NCBI GenBank assembly: GCA_963844575.1
Contig: CAWJOU010000005.1
Span: forward strand, 1,736,001 to 1,800,000
DNA from: DASZUK01 sp963844575
GTDB lineage: Bacteria > Actinomycetota > Acidimicrobiia > Acidimicrobiales > RAAP-2
DNA length: 64,000 nt
Direction: 5' to 3'
In this document: positions 51,332-60,033 of the stretch, in pieces
Position numbering within the stretch: position 1 is the stretch's first letter
Layout: every line of letters starts with the position of its first letter
Program-made: the position numbers and the translations under genes
Notes under the pieces: model-generated
What the model was told of the DNA's origin: nothing
Database searches by the model: none
What the model saw: the letters and a program-made list of their open reading frames with translations, nothing else

Positions 51332-52031
51332 TTAGAGAGTTGGCTTTGGCGCCAATGCCAGAGACACGATCGCCAGTGACATGACCGCGCCACCTACGGT
51401 GATGGTCGCGATACGAGCACCCCGAAGCCGGAAGTGGGTACTAATACCGACGAGGAACAGCACTGATGCGAGGAAGATGGTCGTGCGGACGTAATTGTCC
51501 GAGTTCGACGCCGCGACCTCTCCTGACGTGTAGGCCGCGTCAGCCTTCGCATCGAGCGCCTTGGATTGCGCCAATCCCGGCTGCACGTAGTCGGGCATGT
51601 ACGTCGGCCCCTTCGGAGCGTTGGGGTTGGTAGCCGGGTCAGTGGCCAGCCAGGAGTTGAAGGCGATCAAGAATTGAGGCGAGAAGCGCTTTACGGCGAT
51701 GTTCATTGCCGTCTGATTGTTGAGCGTGTACGCGGTGAACCAAGCGTTGAACGTCGACGAGTCGAAGTTCTTGGTCGTCAGGGCGTTCAGATCAGCGCGG
51801 TTGGCTTCGGTTTCGCGCGGCCGAGGCTTTGGCGAGGCTCAACGAGGATTCGGTTCCCCACTTCGCCGAGGCATATCCCGACCACGCGGCGAGAACGGCA
51901 ACCACCGCGAGCAACACCGCTTCGATGATGATCAAGGTTCGTGTCCGATCCTCCTTGTCATCGGCTTTGGCGTGCTGGTTGTGTTCGCCGATCTCTTTTC
52001 CCACCTCCGCGGGGGACAGTCCCTCCGGCAT
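51332..52031 (-). pseudogene. Membrane protein gene broken by a single-base frameshift (DUF4337-like)
   Basis: Reading the minus strand from ATG 52031 (AAGGAGGTGCG just upstream), the protein opens MPEGLSPAEVGKEIGEHNQH with one helix (IIIEAVLLAVVAVLAAWSGY) then KWGTESSLSLAKASAAR. An extra A in a run of three (T at 51812-51814 on the plus strand) shifts the frame to a stop. Deleting one restores TEANRADLNALTTKNFDSST and the open frame ending at 51332, with two more helices. The restored length is 233 residues. It resembles DUF4337-type membrane proteins; the name is tentative. Confidence 0.72.
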
Positions 52032-52208
52032 CGCACCTCCTTGTGAGGATCCATCCAAGCACTCGGAGGTTGCAGGCGGGTGAACGGTCGGTCATCCGGT
52101 CGCCGAGGCCTCGACGCGCCGAACCGTCGCAAGAAGTCGCAAGAAAGTGTCCAGTTCCGTGGCGCTCGACCCTCTCCTAGGTACCAACCCCGAGAGAGGA
52201 GCGTCACG

Positions 52209-52520
52209 ATGACGAACACCAACAGCACCAAGACCACCAGCCGGCGTCGATTCGGTCGTCGCCTGTGTCTGTTCGCGGCGGCGATCGTCGGCACGGCCGG
52301 TCTCGCCGGCGCCGGCATCGCGGTTACGGCTGGCACCGCGGGAGCCGAGCCGAACATCTGCATCACGGCCAAGGCGAACTACGACTACTACATGGCGGAG
52401 TACGAGGTGATCCTCCCGGACACCGGCTACCAGCCGAGCCTCACAGAGGTACATCAGGGCCTCACAGCGCTCCACCAGGCTCAGATGTGGCGATCGATCG
52501 GCCGCGGCTTCGGCTGTTAG
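52209..52520 (+). CDS. Small secreted protein, 103 aa
   Basis: A 103-residue predicted exported protein. TSRRRFGRRLCLFAAAIVGT is a twin-Arg/basic plus hydrophobic leader that would be cleaved near AGAEP (about residue 47), leaving some 57 residues with two Cys (ICITAK and the C-terminal GFGC) that may pair. The mature part is rich in Tyr and no family is recognised. AGAGAGGAGC is placed before the ATG at 52209. It ends 226 bp before the tRNA gene. Confidence 0.68.
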   Translation: MTNTNSTKTTSRRRFGRRLCLFAAAIVGTAGLAGAGIAVTAGTAGAEPNICITAKANYDYYMAEYEVILPDTGYQPSLTEVHQGLTALHQAQMWRSIGRGFGC

Positions 52521-52746
52521 CAGCCGGTTGGGCCAAGGGGGCCGGGATGGTGGCGAGGCGAGCCATTCCGGCCCCCGGGTCCATCTGGCACAGATCCGTC
52601 GGTCGGCCCCGTCCCCCGGCGCTGGTCGGCCGGGAGCCGAGCCGTTACTGCGTCGAGCGCCTACCGTTACTGCGCCTCACGACCGGCGTTACTGATCTGT
52701 CACTCATCAGCCGTGGTCGTAGAGCTGTGGGGCGCCCCCTGTGGAG

Positions 52747-52818
52747 TGCGCCCCTCGGGATTCGAACCCGAAACCTGCGGATTAAGAGTCCGTTGCTCTG
52801 CCGTTGAGCTAGAGGCGC
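52747..52818 (-). tRNA. tRNA-Lys (anticodon CTT)
   Basis: A 72-nt cloverleaf on the minus strand: acceptor GCGCCTC pairs with GGGGCGC, D arm GCTCAACGGCAGAGC, anticodon loop CTCTTAA (anticodon CTT) on a stem with one A-C mismatch at its top, and T arm TCGGGTTCGAATCCCGA. The discriminator is A and the CCA end is not encoded. It reads AAG Lys codons. Confidence 0.93.
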
Positions 52819-52930
52819 ACCGGAAAGTGTAGGCGATCGGGGTCGTGGGCGATGAGGGATGGGCCAGTTATCCTGGCCGGGCGGCCACGGGGGGCGGAGG
52901 CCGCAGGATCGCACCGGGAGGGACTGGTCG

Positions 52931-54859
52931 GTGGGAGAAGTAGAGGAGGGGGCGCCGGGCAATCCCGAGCTGGCGCCGTTGCGGATCGCGGCCCTGGTCA
53001 AGCAGGTCCCGGTGGCGGAGTCGCTCGAGCTCGGCTCGGATGGTCGCCTGGTCCGGGAGGGCACGGCGCTGGAGATGAACCCGTACTGCCGCCGGGCGGT
53101 GTCGAAGGGAACGGAGCTGGCGCGGGCGACGGGCGGGACGTGCACGGTCTTCACGCTCGGACCGCCGGCGGCGGAGGACGTCCTCCGGGAGGCGGTGGCG
53201 TGGGGGGCGGACGCGGGCGTGCACGTCTGCGACATGGCGTTCGCGGGCTCGGACACGCTGGCGACGGCGCGGGCGCTGGCGGCCGCCCTGGCCCACGAGG
53301 GGCCGTTCGATCTCGTGCTCGTCGGTCGGAATTCGACGGACGGTGACACCGGACAGGTCGGCCCGGAGCTGGCGGAGCTGACGGGTGTGGCGTTCGCCTG
53401 TGGCGCCCGCCATCTCGAACTGGTCGACGGCGGGCTCGAGCTCGACCTCGAGCTCGACGACGGCGGGGAAGAGGTCGACGTCACCCTGCCGGCGGTCGTC
53501 TCGGTGGCGGAGCGGCTGTGCGATCCGTGCAAGGTCGATCCGGAGGGCCGCCGGGCGGTGTCGGCCGATCGGTTGCGGCGGCTCACGTCGGCGGACCTCG
53601 GCGACGGGCCGTGGGGCATGGCGGGCAGTCCGACGGTCGTCGGCGCGGTCCGGGTCATGCACCACGAGCGGGAGGCGCGGGTGTTGTCGGGGTCGGTCGC
53701 CGACCAGGTGGCGGCGGCGGTCGACGCCTTGGCGGCGCGGGGCGCGCTCGTCCGCGGCGACCGGCCGGACAGTGGCGCGGCGGACCTGGCCGAGGAAGCC
53801 GCCCGTTCGGCCTCGTCCGCGCTGGCCGAGCCGGTCGGCTCGCCGGGGCGCAGCGGGCGGCCGGTCGTCGCGGTGCTGCTCGAGCCGGACCGGCCGCAGG
53901 CCGCGGCGGAGCTGCTCGGCGCAGCGGCCCGGCTGGCCGGCGAGGTCGGTGGTGAGGTCGTGGCCGTCCGGCCGCTGGCGCCGGGGACGACGGACGACGC
54001 GGTCGACGGGTTGGGCGGGTTCGGGGCCGACGAGGTCGTCGACCTCGTCGGCGAGCCGGTCGGGGAGGACGTGGCGACCGCGCTGGTGGCGTGGGCCGGC
54101 GAGCGGCTCCCGTGGGCGGTCCTGGCGCCGGGAACCGCGTTCGGCCGGGAGGTGGCGGCGCGCGTGGCGGCCGCGCTCGGCGCCGGCCTCGTCGGCGACG
54201 CGATCGCGGTCGACGTCGTCGACGGCCGGCTGGTGGCGGCGAAGCCGGCGTTCTCCGGCGCGCTCGTCGCGGACATCACGTGCACGTCGCCGGTCCAGTT
54301 GGTGACGGTCCGACCGGGCGTCCTCTCGGTCCCGTCCCCCCGGCCGGCCCAGACGGTCCGGCGCGACCGCCGGACAACGAAGCCGATCGGCCGCGTCCGG
54401 GTCCGCTCGCGGCGCCGCGACGACGACGTCGAGGTGCTGGCGCGGGCGGAGGTGGTCATCGGCGTCGGCGCCGGGGTGCACCCGGACGAGTACGCCGACC
54501 TGAGCGCGCTGGCCGCCATCTTCGGGGCCGAGCTGGCCGCATCACGCAAGGTGACGGACAAGGGGTGGGCGCCGCGGGCCCGGCAGGTCGGCATCACCGG
54601 GCGGAGCATCGCCCCGCGTCTCTACGTCGCGATCGGCGTCAGCGGGAAGTTCAACCACATGGTCGGGGTGCGGGCGGCCGGGACGGTCCTGGCGATCAAC
54701 GCCGACGCCGACGCACCGGTCTTCGGCCATGCCGACATCGGCATCGTCGGCGACTGGCACGACGTCGTGCCGGTGCTACAGGCGACGCTGCTCGAGCGCC
54801 AGCACCGTGGCGAGGTGGACGGCCCGGTGTCCGCCCTGACCGGGGAGCCCGCCGGGTGA
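52931..54859 (+). CDS. Fused electron-transfer flavoprotein (EtfB-EtfA in one chain)
   Basis: A 642-residue protein joining the beta and alpha ETF subunits. The N-terminal part (about 18-262) is EtfB: ALVKQVPVAESLEL, MNPYCRRAVSKGTELA and LVGRNSTDGDTGQVGPELAE, the AMP-binding region. The C-terminal part (about 285-625) is EtfA with the FAD signature RKVTDKGWAPRARQVGITGR and YVAIGVSGKFNHMVGV near 539-575. ETF takes electrons from acyl-CoA dehydrogenases to the quinone pool. I chose GTG 52931 (GGGAGGG 8 nt upstream); an upstream ATG at 52859 has no such site. Usually the subunits are separate, so the fusion is unusual. Confidence 0.9.
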   Translation: MGEVEEGAPGNPELAPLRIAALVKQVPVAESLELGSDGRLVREGTALEMNPYCRRAVSKGTELARATGGTCTVFTLGPPAAEDVLREAVAWGADAGVHVCDMAFAGSDTLATARALAAALAHEGPFDLVLVGRNSTDGDTGQVGPELAELTGVAFACGARHLELVDGGLELDLELDDGGEEVDVTLPAVVSVAERLCDPCKVDPEGRRAVSADRLRRLTSADLGDGPWGMAGSPTVVGAVRVMHHEREARVLSGSVADQVAAAVDALAARGALVRGDRPDSGAADLAEEAARSASSALAEPVGSPGRSGRPVVAVLLEPDRPQAAAELLGAAARLAGEVGGEVVAVRPLAPGTTDDAVDGLGGFGADEVVDLVGEPVGEDVATALVAWAGERLPWAVLAPGTAFGREVAARVAAALGAGLVGDAIAVDVVDGRLVAAKPAFSGALVADITCTSPVQLVTVRPGVLSVPSPRPAQTVRRDRRTTKPIGRVRVRSRRRDDDVEVLARAEVVIGVGAGVHPDEYADLSALAAIFGAELAASRKVTDKGWAPRARQVGITGRSIAPRLYVAIGVSGKFNHMVGVRAAGTVLAINADADAPVFGHADIGIVGDWHDVVPVLQATLLERQHRGEVDGPVSALTGEPAG

Positions 54860-54876
54860 GAACCCGGCCCAGGGGG

Positions 54877-54882
54877 TAGGAC
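54877..54882 (+). promoter_or_regulatory. Possible -10 box TAGGAC for the polysaccharide deacetylase gene
   Basis: TAGGAC is 7 nt before the GTG at 54890, although it ends in C rather than T, so it is a weak match. The overlapping AGGGGGTAGG could also act as a ribosome site, so the mode of initiation is not clear. Confidence 0.3.
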
Positions 54883-54889
54883 CGGAACC

Positions 54890-55612
54890 GTGCCCCGCAC
54901 GGTCCGGAACCTCGCCGCCGGTGCCGCTGGCGCCGCGCTCGCGGTGCAGTACGTCCCGAGCACGGTGGCCCTCGGCCAGTGGGGGCCGTTCGCGTCCCTG
55001 CCCGGTCGGCTCGGTCGCTGGCGGGGCCGCGGCGACCGGGTGGCGTTGACGTTCGACGACGGCCCGAGCCCGGTGGCGACGCCGGCCGTCCTCGACCGGC
55101 TCGACCGGCTCGGCCTCCGGGCGACGTTCTTCCCGCTCGGGTCGCTGGTGGACCGGGATCCGGACCTGATGGCCGAGGTCGTCCGGCGCGGCCACCAGGT
55201 CGAGACGCACGGCCACGACCACCGGCACCACCTGGCCCGCTCGCCCCGATGGGTCCGCCGGGACCTGCGGGCGGCCGAGGCGGCGATGGCGGCCGTCGGC
55301 GTCCGACCGCGCTGGTACCGGCCGAGTTACGGCCAGGCCACTGCGGCGACGCTGTGGGAGGCCCGGCGGCGCGGCTGGGAGACGGTGCTCTGGTCGGCGT
55401 GGGGCCGGGAGTGGACGACGGACCGGGCCGACGAGGTGGCCGCCCGGATCAACCGGCGCCTGCGCCCGGGGGCGATCGTGCTCCTCCACGACAACGACCG
55501 GTTCGGTCGCCCGGGGATGTGGAAGACCGGGCTCGACGCCCTGGACGTCGTCGCCGACGAGCTCGACCGCCGGGGGCTGCGGGCGGTCACGCTCGAGGAG
55601 CTGGTGGGGTGA
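54890..55612 (+). CDS. Polysaccharide deacetylase (CE4/NodB-family)
   Basis: A 240-residue CE4 deacetylase. TFDDGPSP at 54-61 is the first metal/catalytic motif and THGHDHRHH near 104-112 the His motif (HxxxH), with the later RPSYGQATAATLW and HDNDRF as substrate-side motifs. It probably removes N-acetyl groups from a cell-envelope glycan. The N-terminus has a short hydrophobic signal-like stretch, so it may act outside the membrane. Its stop overlaps the next start (GTGA). Confidence 0.88.
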   Translation: MPRTVRNLAAGAAGAALAVQYVPSTVALGQWGPFASLPGRLGRWRGRGDRVALTFDDGPSPVATPAVLDRLDRLGLRATFFPLGSLVDRDPDLMAEVVRRGHQVETHGHDHRHHLARSPRWVRRDLRAAEAAMAAVGVRPRWYRPSYGQATAATLWEARRRGWETVLWSAWGREWTTDRADEVAARINRRLRPGAIVLLHDNDRFGRPGMWKTGLDALDVVADELDRRGLRAVTLEELVG

Positions 55613-56781
55613 GCCGCCGGCCCGGTGACCGCCTGTCCAATGGCGGCCTGTCCAACGGCAGCCTGCCCGGCGCACCGGAGTCGGCGCTCGTCCTGTCCGG
55701 GTCGATCGGCAAGGGCCACGACTCGGTGGCCGAGGCGTGCCGGGCCGCGCTGGTCGACGGCGGGGTCGACAGCCGGGTGCTCGACTGCATGGCGTTGCTC
55801 GGCGGCCCACAGGCCCGGGCGGGGATGGCCGCGTTCCGGCGGATGCTCGAGATCCCGTCGGTCTACGACGGGTTCCACTTCAGCCATCTCCGTTCGGGGA
55901 CGCGGCTGCCCCGGGCGCTGGAGCGGGGAGCCAGCCGGCGGCTCGTCCCGGCGCTGCGGCGCGAGCTCGACGCGTTGGCGGGCTATCCGCTCGTCGTCTC
56001 GGTCTTCCCGACCGGCGTGACGACGAGCGCCCGCCTGAAGGAGGAACGGCCGGCGATCACCGCAGTGGCGATGTGCACCGACGCGTGTGCCCACCGACTG
56101 TGGGTCGCCGACGGCATCGACCTCTACGTGGTCTGCTCGTCGTTGGCCGCCAACACCGTCCGGCGTTACCAGCCGGGTGCGGCGATCGCGGTCGTGCCAC
56201 CACCGGTCCGCCCGGCGTTCTACCGGGCGCCGGACCGGGCGACCGCCCGCGACGCGCTCGGTGTACCGGCCGACGCGCCGTGCGTCCTGCTGATGGCCGG
56301 TGGGTGGGGGCTCGGGCCGTTGGCCGAGACGGCCGAGGCGCTGGCCGGCGCGGGCTACTGGGTCTTGGCGGTGGCCGGTCTCAACGACGCCCTCCGACGT
56401 CGGCTCGACGCCACCGCCCGCCGGTTCCCGACGGTCCGACCGTTCGGCCTCACCGACCGGGTCCCCGAGCTGATGGCCGCGGCCGACGCGGTCGTCACGT
56501 CGCCCGGGCAGACGTGCCATGAGGCGCGGGTCGTCGGTCGGTGGCTCGTCATCCTCGACGTCGTCCCGGGCCACGGCCGGGAGAACGCGCTCCACGAGCT
56601 CGAACAGGGCGGCGCGCTGGCGTGCTCGCCCGATCCGGCGTCCGTCGTCGGCGCGGTCCGGGTGATGTTCGCGGAGCAGCCGGAGCACGCGCCGTGGCCC
56701 GTCGAGACGGCCGCGGCGTGGGACAAACATTTCGCCGGCGCGTTGGCCGGGGCCGGCGTCGTCCTGCCGGCGGACCGGTGA
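55609..56781 (+). CDS. MGDG-synthase-like GT28-type glycosyltransferase
   Basis: A 390-residue GT-B protein. The opening SALVLSGSIGKGHDSVAEACR matches the diacylglycerol glucosyl/galactosyltransferase (MGDG synthase) family N-terminus, followed by VVSVFPTGVTTSARLKEERP and the C-terminal donor-binding AGGWGLGPLAETAEAL and VVTSPGQTCHEARVVGRW. It likely transfers a sugar to a lipid such as diacylglycerol. The 4-nt GTGA overlaps on both sides indicate co-translation with the deacetylase and the DUF3089 hydrolase. Confidence 0.8.
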   Translation: MSRRPGDRLSNGGLSNGSLPGAPESALVLSGSIGKGHDSVAEACRAALVDGGVDSRVLDCMALLGGPQARAGMAAFRRMLEIPSVYDGFHFSHLRSGTRLPRALERGASRRLVPALRRELDALAGYPLVVSVFPTGVTTSARLKEERPAITAVAMCTDACAHRLWVADGIDLYVVCSSLAANTVRRYQPGAAIAVVPPPVRPAFYRAPDRATARDALGVPADAPCVLLMAGGWGLGPLAETAEALAGAGYWVLAVAGLNDALRRRLDATARRFPTVRPFGLTDRVPELMAAADAVVTSPGQTCHEARVVGRWLVILDVVPGHGRENALHELEQGGALACSPDPASVVGAVRVMFAEQPEHAPWPVETAAAWDKHFAGALAGAGVVLPADR

Positions 56782-57947
56782 GAAGGGCCGCTACCACCGC
56801 CGGGCTCGCCACGGTCCTCGCGGTCCTGGCCGCCCTGCTGCCGGCCGCGGCCGGGGTGGGCGGGACGGCCGGCGCGGCGATCGGGCGGCCGCTGGCGGGG
56901 ACGGTCTGGCTCTGCCGGCCGGGGATGGTCGACGACCCGTGCACGGCCAGCCTGACGACGACGGTTGTCCGGGCCGGCGGGACGACGACGGTCCAACGGA
57001 CCCGGCCGGCGGCGAACCCGCCGATCGACTGCTTCTACGTCTATCCGACCGTCAGTGCCCAGCCGACGGTCAATGCCACCCTTCGGATCGACCCGGCCGA
57101 GACCGCGGTGGCGAGGGCCCAGGCGTCGCGGTTCTCGCCGGACTGCCGGGTCTACGCGCCGATGTACCGGCAGATCACGCTGCAGGCGCTGGCCCATCCG
57201 ACAGAGGTCACCCGGTCTGCGCTCCGGCTGGCGTACGCCGGCGTGTTGGCCGCCTGGCGGGACTACCTGGCCCACGACAACCGGGGCCGCGGCGTCGTCG
57301 TGATCGGCCACTCACAGGGCGCGGCGATGCTCATCCAGCTGCTCCGGTCGCAGGTCGACCCGTACCCGGCGGTTCGCCGGCGGCTGGTCTCGGCGATCGT
57401 CCTCGGCGGCAACGTCACGGTGCCGATCGGCAAGACGGTCGGCGGGAGCTTCCAGCACATCCCGGCCTGTCGCGCCGTCCGCCAGGTCGGCTGCGTCGTC
57501 GCGTACTCCAGCTTCGACCAGATGCCGCCGGCCGACAGCCTCTTCGGCCGGCCCGGCACCGGGGTCAGCTCGCTGTCGGGCAGTACCGCGACCGCCGGCC
57601 TCCAGGTGCTCTGTGTCAACCCGGCCGACCCGGGCGGCGCTGGCGCGCTCCGGCCGTACTTCCCGTCCGCGTCGGCGGCGAGTGGCCTCGGCACACAGGC
57701 GGCCGGCGCGCCGAGCGCGTCGACGCCATGGGTGGCGTACCCGGGGCTCTACACGGCGCGATGCGAGTACGAGGACGGCGCGAGCTGGCTGCAGGTGACC
57801 GCCGGTCCGGCCGACGGCCGGCCGGTCGTCACCGAGAGCCTCGGGCCGACGTGGGGCCTCCACCTCGTCGACGTCAACATCGCCCTCGGCAACCTCGTCG
57901 CGATGGTCCATGGCCAGGCCGTCGCCTACGGTCGGGGCGGGAGGTAA
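56778..57947 (+). CDS. Secreted DUF3089 alpha/beta-hydrolase-like protein
   Basis: A 389-residue protein with an N-terminal signal (AATTAGLATVLAVLAALLPA) and the DUF3089 hydrolase fold. The nucleophile is Ser in VVVIGHSQGAAMLIQLLRS, and FYVYPTVSAQPTVNA, YAPMYRQITLQAL and WLQVTAGP are other family phrases. It has nine or more Cys, suggesting disulfides outside the cell. It may hydrolyse a lipid or ester of the envelope. It starts at GTG 56778, overlapping the glycosyltransferase stop. Confidence 0.82.
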   Translation: MRRAATTAGLATVLAVLAALLPAAAGVGGTAGAAIGRPLAGTVWLCRPGMVDDPCTASLTTTVVRAGGTTTVQRTRPAANPPIDCFYVYPTVSAQPTVNATLRIDPAETAVARAQASRFSPDCRVYAPMYRQITLQALAHPTEVTRSALRLAYAGVLAAWRDYLAHDNRGRGVVVIGHSQGAAMLIQLLRSQVDPYPAVRRRLVSAIVLGGNVTVPIGKTVGGSFQHIPACRAVRQVGCVVAYSSFDQMPPADSLFGRPGTGVSSLSGSTATAGLQVLCVNPADPGGAGALRPYFPSASAASGLGTQAAGAPSASTPWVAYPGLYTARCEYEDGASWLQVTAGPADGRPVVTESLGPTWGLHLVDVNIALGNLVAMVHGQAVAYGRGGR

Positions 57948-57953
57948 GCAATC

Positions 57954-58409
57954 ATGCGGATCGCCGTCGCCAACGACCATGCCGGGTACCCACTAAAGCT
58001 GGCCGTCGTCCAGCACCTCGAAGCGGCCGGGCACGACGTGGTCGACCTCGGGTCGCACTCGACGGAGCCGGTCGACTACCCGCCGATCTGCGCGGCGTGC
58101 GCCCGCCGGGTGGTCGCCGGCGACGTCGAGGTCGGCGTCGTCATCGGCGGCAGCGGCCAGGGCGAGGCGCTGGCCGCCAACAAGGTCCGCGGTGCCCGGG
58201 CCGCGCTCTGCCACGACGAGTACACCGCCCGGTTCGCCCGCCGCCACAACGACGCCAACGTCCTGTCGCTCGGCGCCCGGATCGTCGCGGAGGCGCTCGC
58301 GCTCGACATCGTCGACGTCTTCCTCGCCACCGCGTTCGACGGCGGCCGGCACCAGCAGCGGATCGAAGAGATCACGGCCATCGAGGACGAAGAGGCCACC
58401 CGGGGCTGA
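57954..58409 (+). CDS. rpiB: Ribose-5-phosphate isomerase B
   Basis: A 151-residue RpiB/LacAB-fold protein that interconverts ribose 5-phosphate and ribulose 5-phosphate in the pentose phosphate pathway. Opening MRIAVANDHAGYPLK, the VVIGGSGQGEALAANKVRG loop that holds the catalytic Glu in place of the Cys of enteric enzymes, and HNDANVLSLGARI are family phrases. GGGAGG lies just before the ATG 57954. It follows the DUF3089 gene by 6 nt, so it is probably the last gene of the operon. Confidence 0.92.
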   Translation: MRIAVANDHAGYPLKLAVVQHLEAAGHDVVDLGSHSTEPVDYPPICAACARRVVAGDVEVGVVIGGSGQGEALAANKVRGARAALCHDEYTARFARRHNDANVLSLGARIVAEALALDIVDVFLATAFDGGRHQQRIEEITAIEDEEATRG

Positions 58410-58497
58410 GCGGTCGCCGGGTCCGGCGCCGGTGGGCGGGCGCGAACCGACCGGACCACCGACCGGGCGAGCGGTCAGCGGTCCGGTCGGCCGGTGA

Positions 58498-58803
58498 CTA
58501 CTTGGTGATCAGCTTCGGCGCCGGCGTCTGGCCGTTGACGACCTTTTTGAAGGTCGCGCCCGCGCTCACCTTGGGGGCCTTGGAGGCCTTCACCTTGATC
58601 GGGGCCCCGGTCTGCGGGTTCCGGGCGGTCCGGGCCTTGCGGTCGACTCGCTCGAAGCTCACGAAACCGGTGAGAGCCACCTTCTCGCCCTTCTTGACGT
58701 TCGCCGACACCACGTCCTCGAGGCCATCCAGCACGGCGGCCACCGACTTGCGCTCAACCTTGGTGTGGGTGGCGATCGCCGCGACCAATTCGGTCTTGTT
58801 CAT
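58498..58803 (-). CDS. hup: HU-family nucleoid protein
   Basis: A 101-residue HU/IHF histone-like DNA-bending protein. MNKTELVAAIATHTKVERKS opens the dimerisation helices, and TARNPQTGAPIKVKASKAP near 65-83 is the DNA-contacting arm with the conserved NPxTG. The C-terminus is short, without the Lys-rich tail of mycobacterial HupB. The start ATG at 58803 is preceded by AAAGAGAG. Confidence 0.93.
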   Translation of the reverse strand: MNKTELVAAIATHTKVERKSVAAVLDGLEDVVSANVKKGEKVALTGFVSFERVDRKARTARNPQTGAPIKVKASKAPKVSAGATFKKVVNGQTPAPKLITK

Positions 58804-58917
58804 CGAGTGTGACTCTCTTTCTGCACTAGGGGTATGAGGTGCTCGCCCTCGGCGGCCCCACATTGTGCATCGTTTCTCGATGTCCGTTGGCAATTGGCGC
58901 GCTCCGGCGGGTCGCGG

Positions 58918-59181
58918 TCAGCCGATGAGGGCGGCCGGCGCGGCGTCGAGCGTGGCCAGGATGGCCTCGGCCAGGGCCCGGGCGGAGGCCGGATCGAGCT
59001 CGACGGCCACCCGGGCGCCGGGCCCCCGAGCCGGGTTGAGGAAGTCGAGGTTGACGGTGTGGTCGGCCGGAGCGTGGACCGGGTGGTCGAAGTAGACGCT
59101 GGCGTCGGTGAGCGGGAACCACCCGGCCGCGCCCTTCCCGCTGCCCTGCACGGTCACCTTCTCGGTCTGGTAGGTGCACAT
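58918..59181 (-). CDS. DUF6295-like small protein, 87 aa
   Basis: An 87-residue protein with MCTYQTEKVTVQGSGKGAAG at the start, WFPLTDASVYFDHPVHAPAD and a helix SARALAEAILATLDAAP. I take it to be the DUF6295 family of actinobacteria by recall, not by search. The role is unknown. It follows the dienelactone hydrolase gene by 3 nt in the same orientation, so the two are probably co-expressed. Confidence 0.75.
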   Translation of the reverse strand: MCTYQTEKVTVQGSGKGAAGWFPLTDASVYFDHPVHAPADHTVNLDFLNPARGPGARVAVELDPASARALAEAILATLDAAPAALIG

Positions 59182-59184
59182 GGC

Positions 59185-59928
59185 TCAGCTCCCGAGGTGC
59201 CGGCCGAAGAAGGCCCAGATCTTCTCCCACCCGTCGTTCGCCGCTTCTGGGCGGTAGGCCGGGCGGTCGACGGCGAAGAACGCGTGGCCGGCGCCGTCGT
59301 AGCGGTGGAACTCGTAGTCCTTGCGGGCCGCCTTCAGCAGCCCTTCGAGCTCGTCCACCTGCTCGGGGGAGGGGAACTGGTCTTCGGCGCCGAACAGCCC
59401 GAGCAGGGGGCACGAGAGATCCTTGGCCCGGTCGCCGAGCGGCGTGACCTTCATCGGGAACCCGTCCGGTGGCGTGCCGATGACGAATGCGCCGTAGCAG
59501 TCGACCGCGGCCTGCAACGGCAGGCTCACCGCGGCCAGGAACGACTGGCGGCCACCGGAGCAGTAGCCGATCGTGCCGACCTTGCCGTTGGACGTCGCGA
59601 TCGACCGGAGGTGGGCCGCCGCGGCGGCGACGTCGCCGACGAGCTGGCTGTCGGGGACGCCGCCCTTGGCCCGGGCCGACGCCGCGGCGTCGTCCGGGCT
59701 GACGCCGATGCCCTCGCGGCTGTAGAGGTTCGGGCAGATCGCCAGGTAGCCGGCGGCCGCGAACCGGCGGGTGATCTCCTTGGTCGGGTCGTCGTAGCCG
59801 GGCATGTGGTGGATGACGACCACCCCGCCGTACGGCCCGGCGCCGAGCGGCCGGGCCAGGTAGGCCTCGAGCTCGGCGTCTTCGTGGCCGGTGATCCTGA
59901 TCGTTTCCGCCTGCATCCCGTCGGTCAT
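59185..59928 (-). CDS. Dienelactone hydrolase
   Basis: A 247-residue hydrolase with a complete Cys-Asp-His triad: Cys in IGYCSGGRQSFLA, Asp in FGAEDQFPSPEQ and His in DGAGHAFFAV. Opening phrases YLARPLGAGPYGGVVVIHHM and AAAGYLAICPNLYSREG fit the YghX/dienelactone hydrolase group. The substrate could be an aromatic degradation intermediate or another ester. ATG 59928 has AGAAAGGACC upstream; the frame upstream is not this gene. A second family member is at 30912-31670. Confidence 0.9.
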   Translation of the reverse strand: MTDGMQAETIRITGHEDAELEAYLARPLGAGPYGGVVVIHHMPGYDDPTKEITRRFAAAGYLAICPNLYSREGIGVSPDDAAASARAKGGVPDSQLVGDVAAAAAHLRSIATSNGKVGTIGYCSGGRQSFLAAVSLPLQAAVDCYGAFVIGTPPDGFPMKVTPLGDRAKDLSCPLLGLFGAEDQFPSPEQVDELEGLLKAARKDYEFHRYDGAGHAFFAVDRPAYRPEAANDGWEKIWAFFGRHLGS

Positions 59929-60033
59929 GACTGGTCCTTTCTCCCGGATCTCCCGGACGACGCGGCTGCGGGCGACGCGGTTGCGAACGACCTCCCGTGC
60001 TGCCGCCTCCCGGCGTGACACCGGACAGCATAC

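Noticed and set aside
52742..52820. tRNA boundaries with acceptor GTGCGCC and encoded CCA
   Set aside because: That folding gives a 76-nt body before CCA and a displaced D arm. Acceptor GCGCCTC/GGGGCGC with TA at positions 8-9 gives a standard cloverleaf, so CCA is not encoded.
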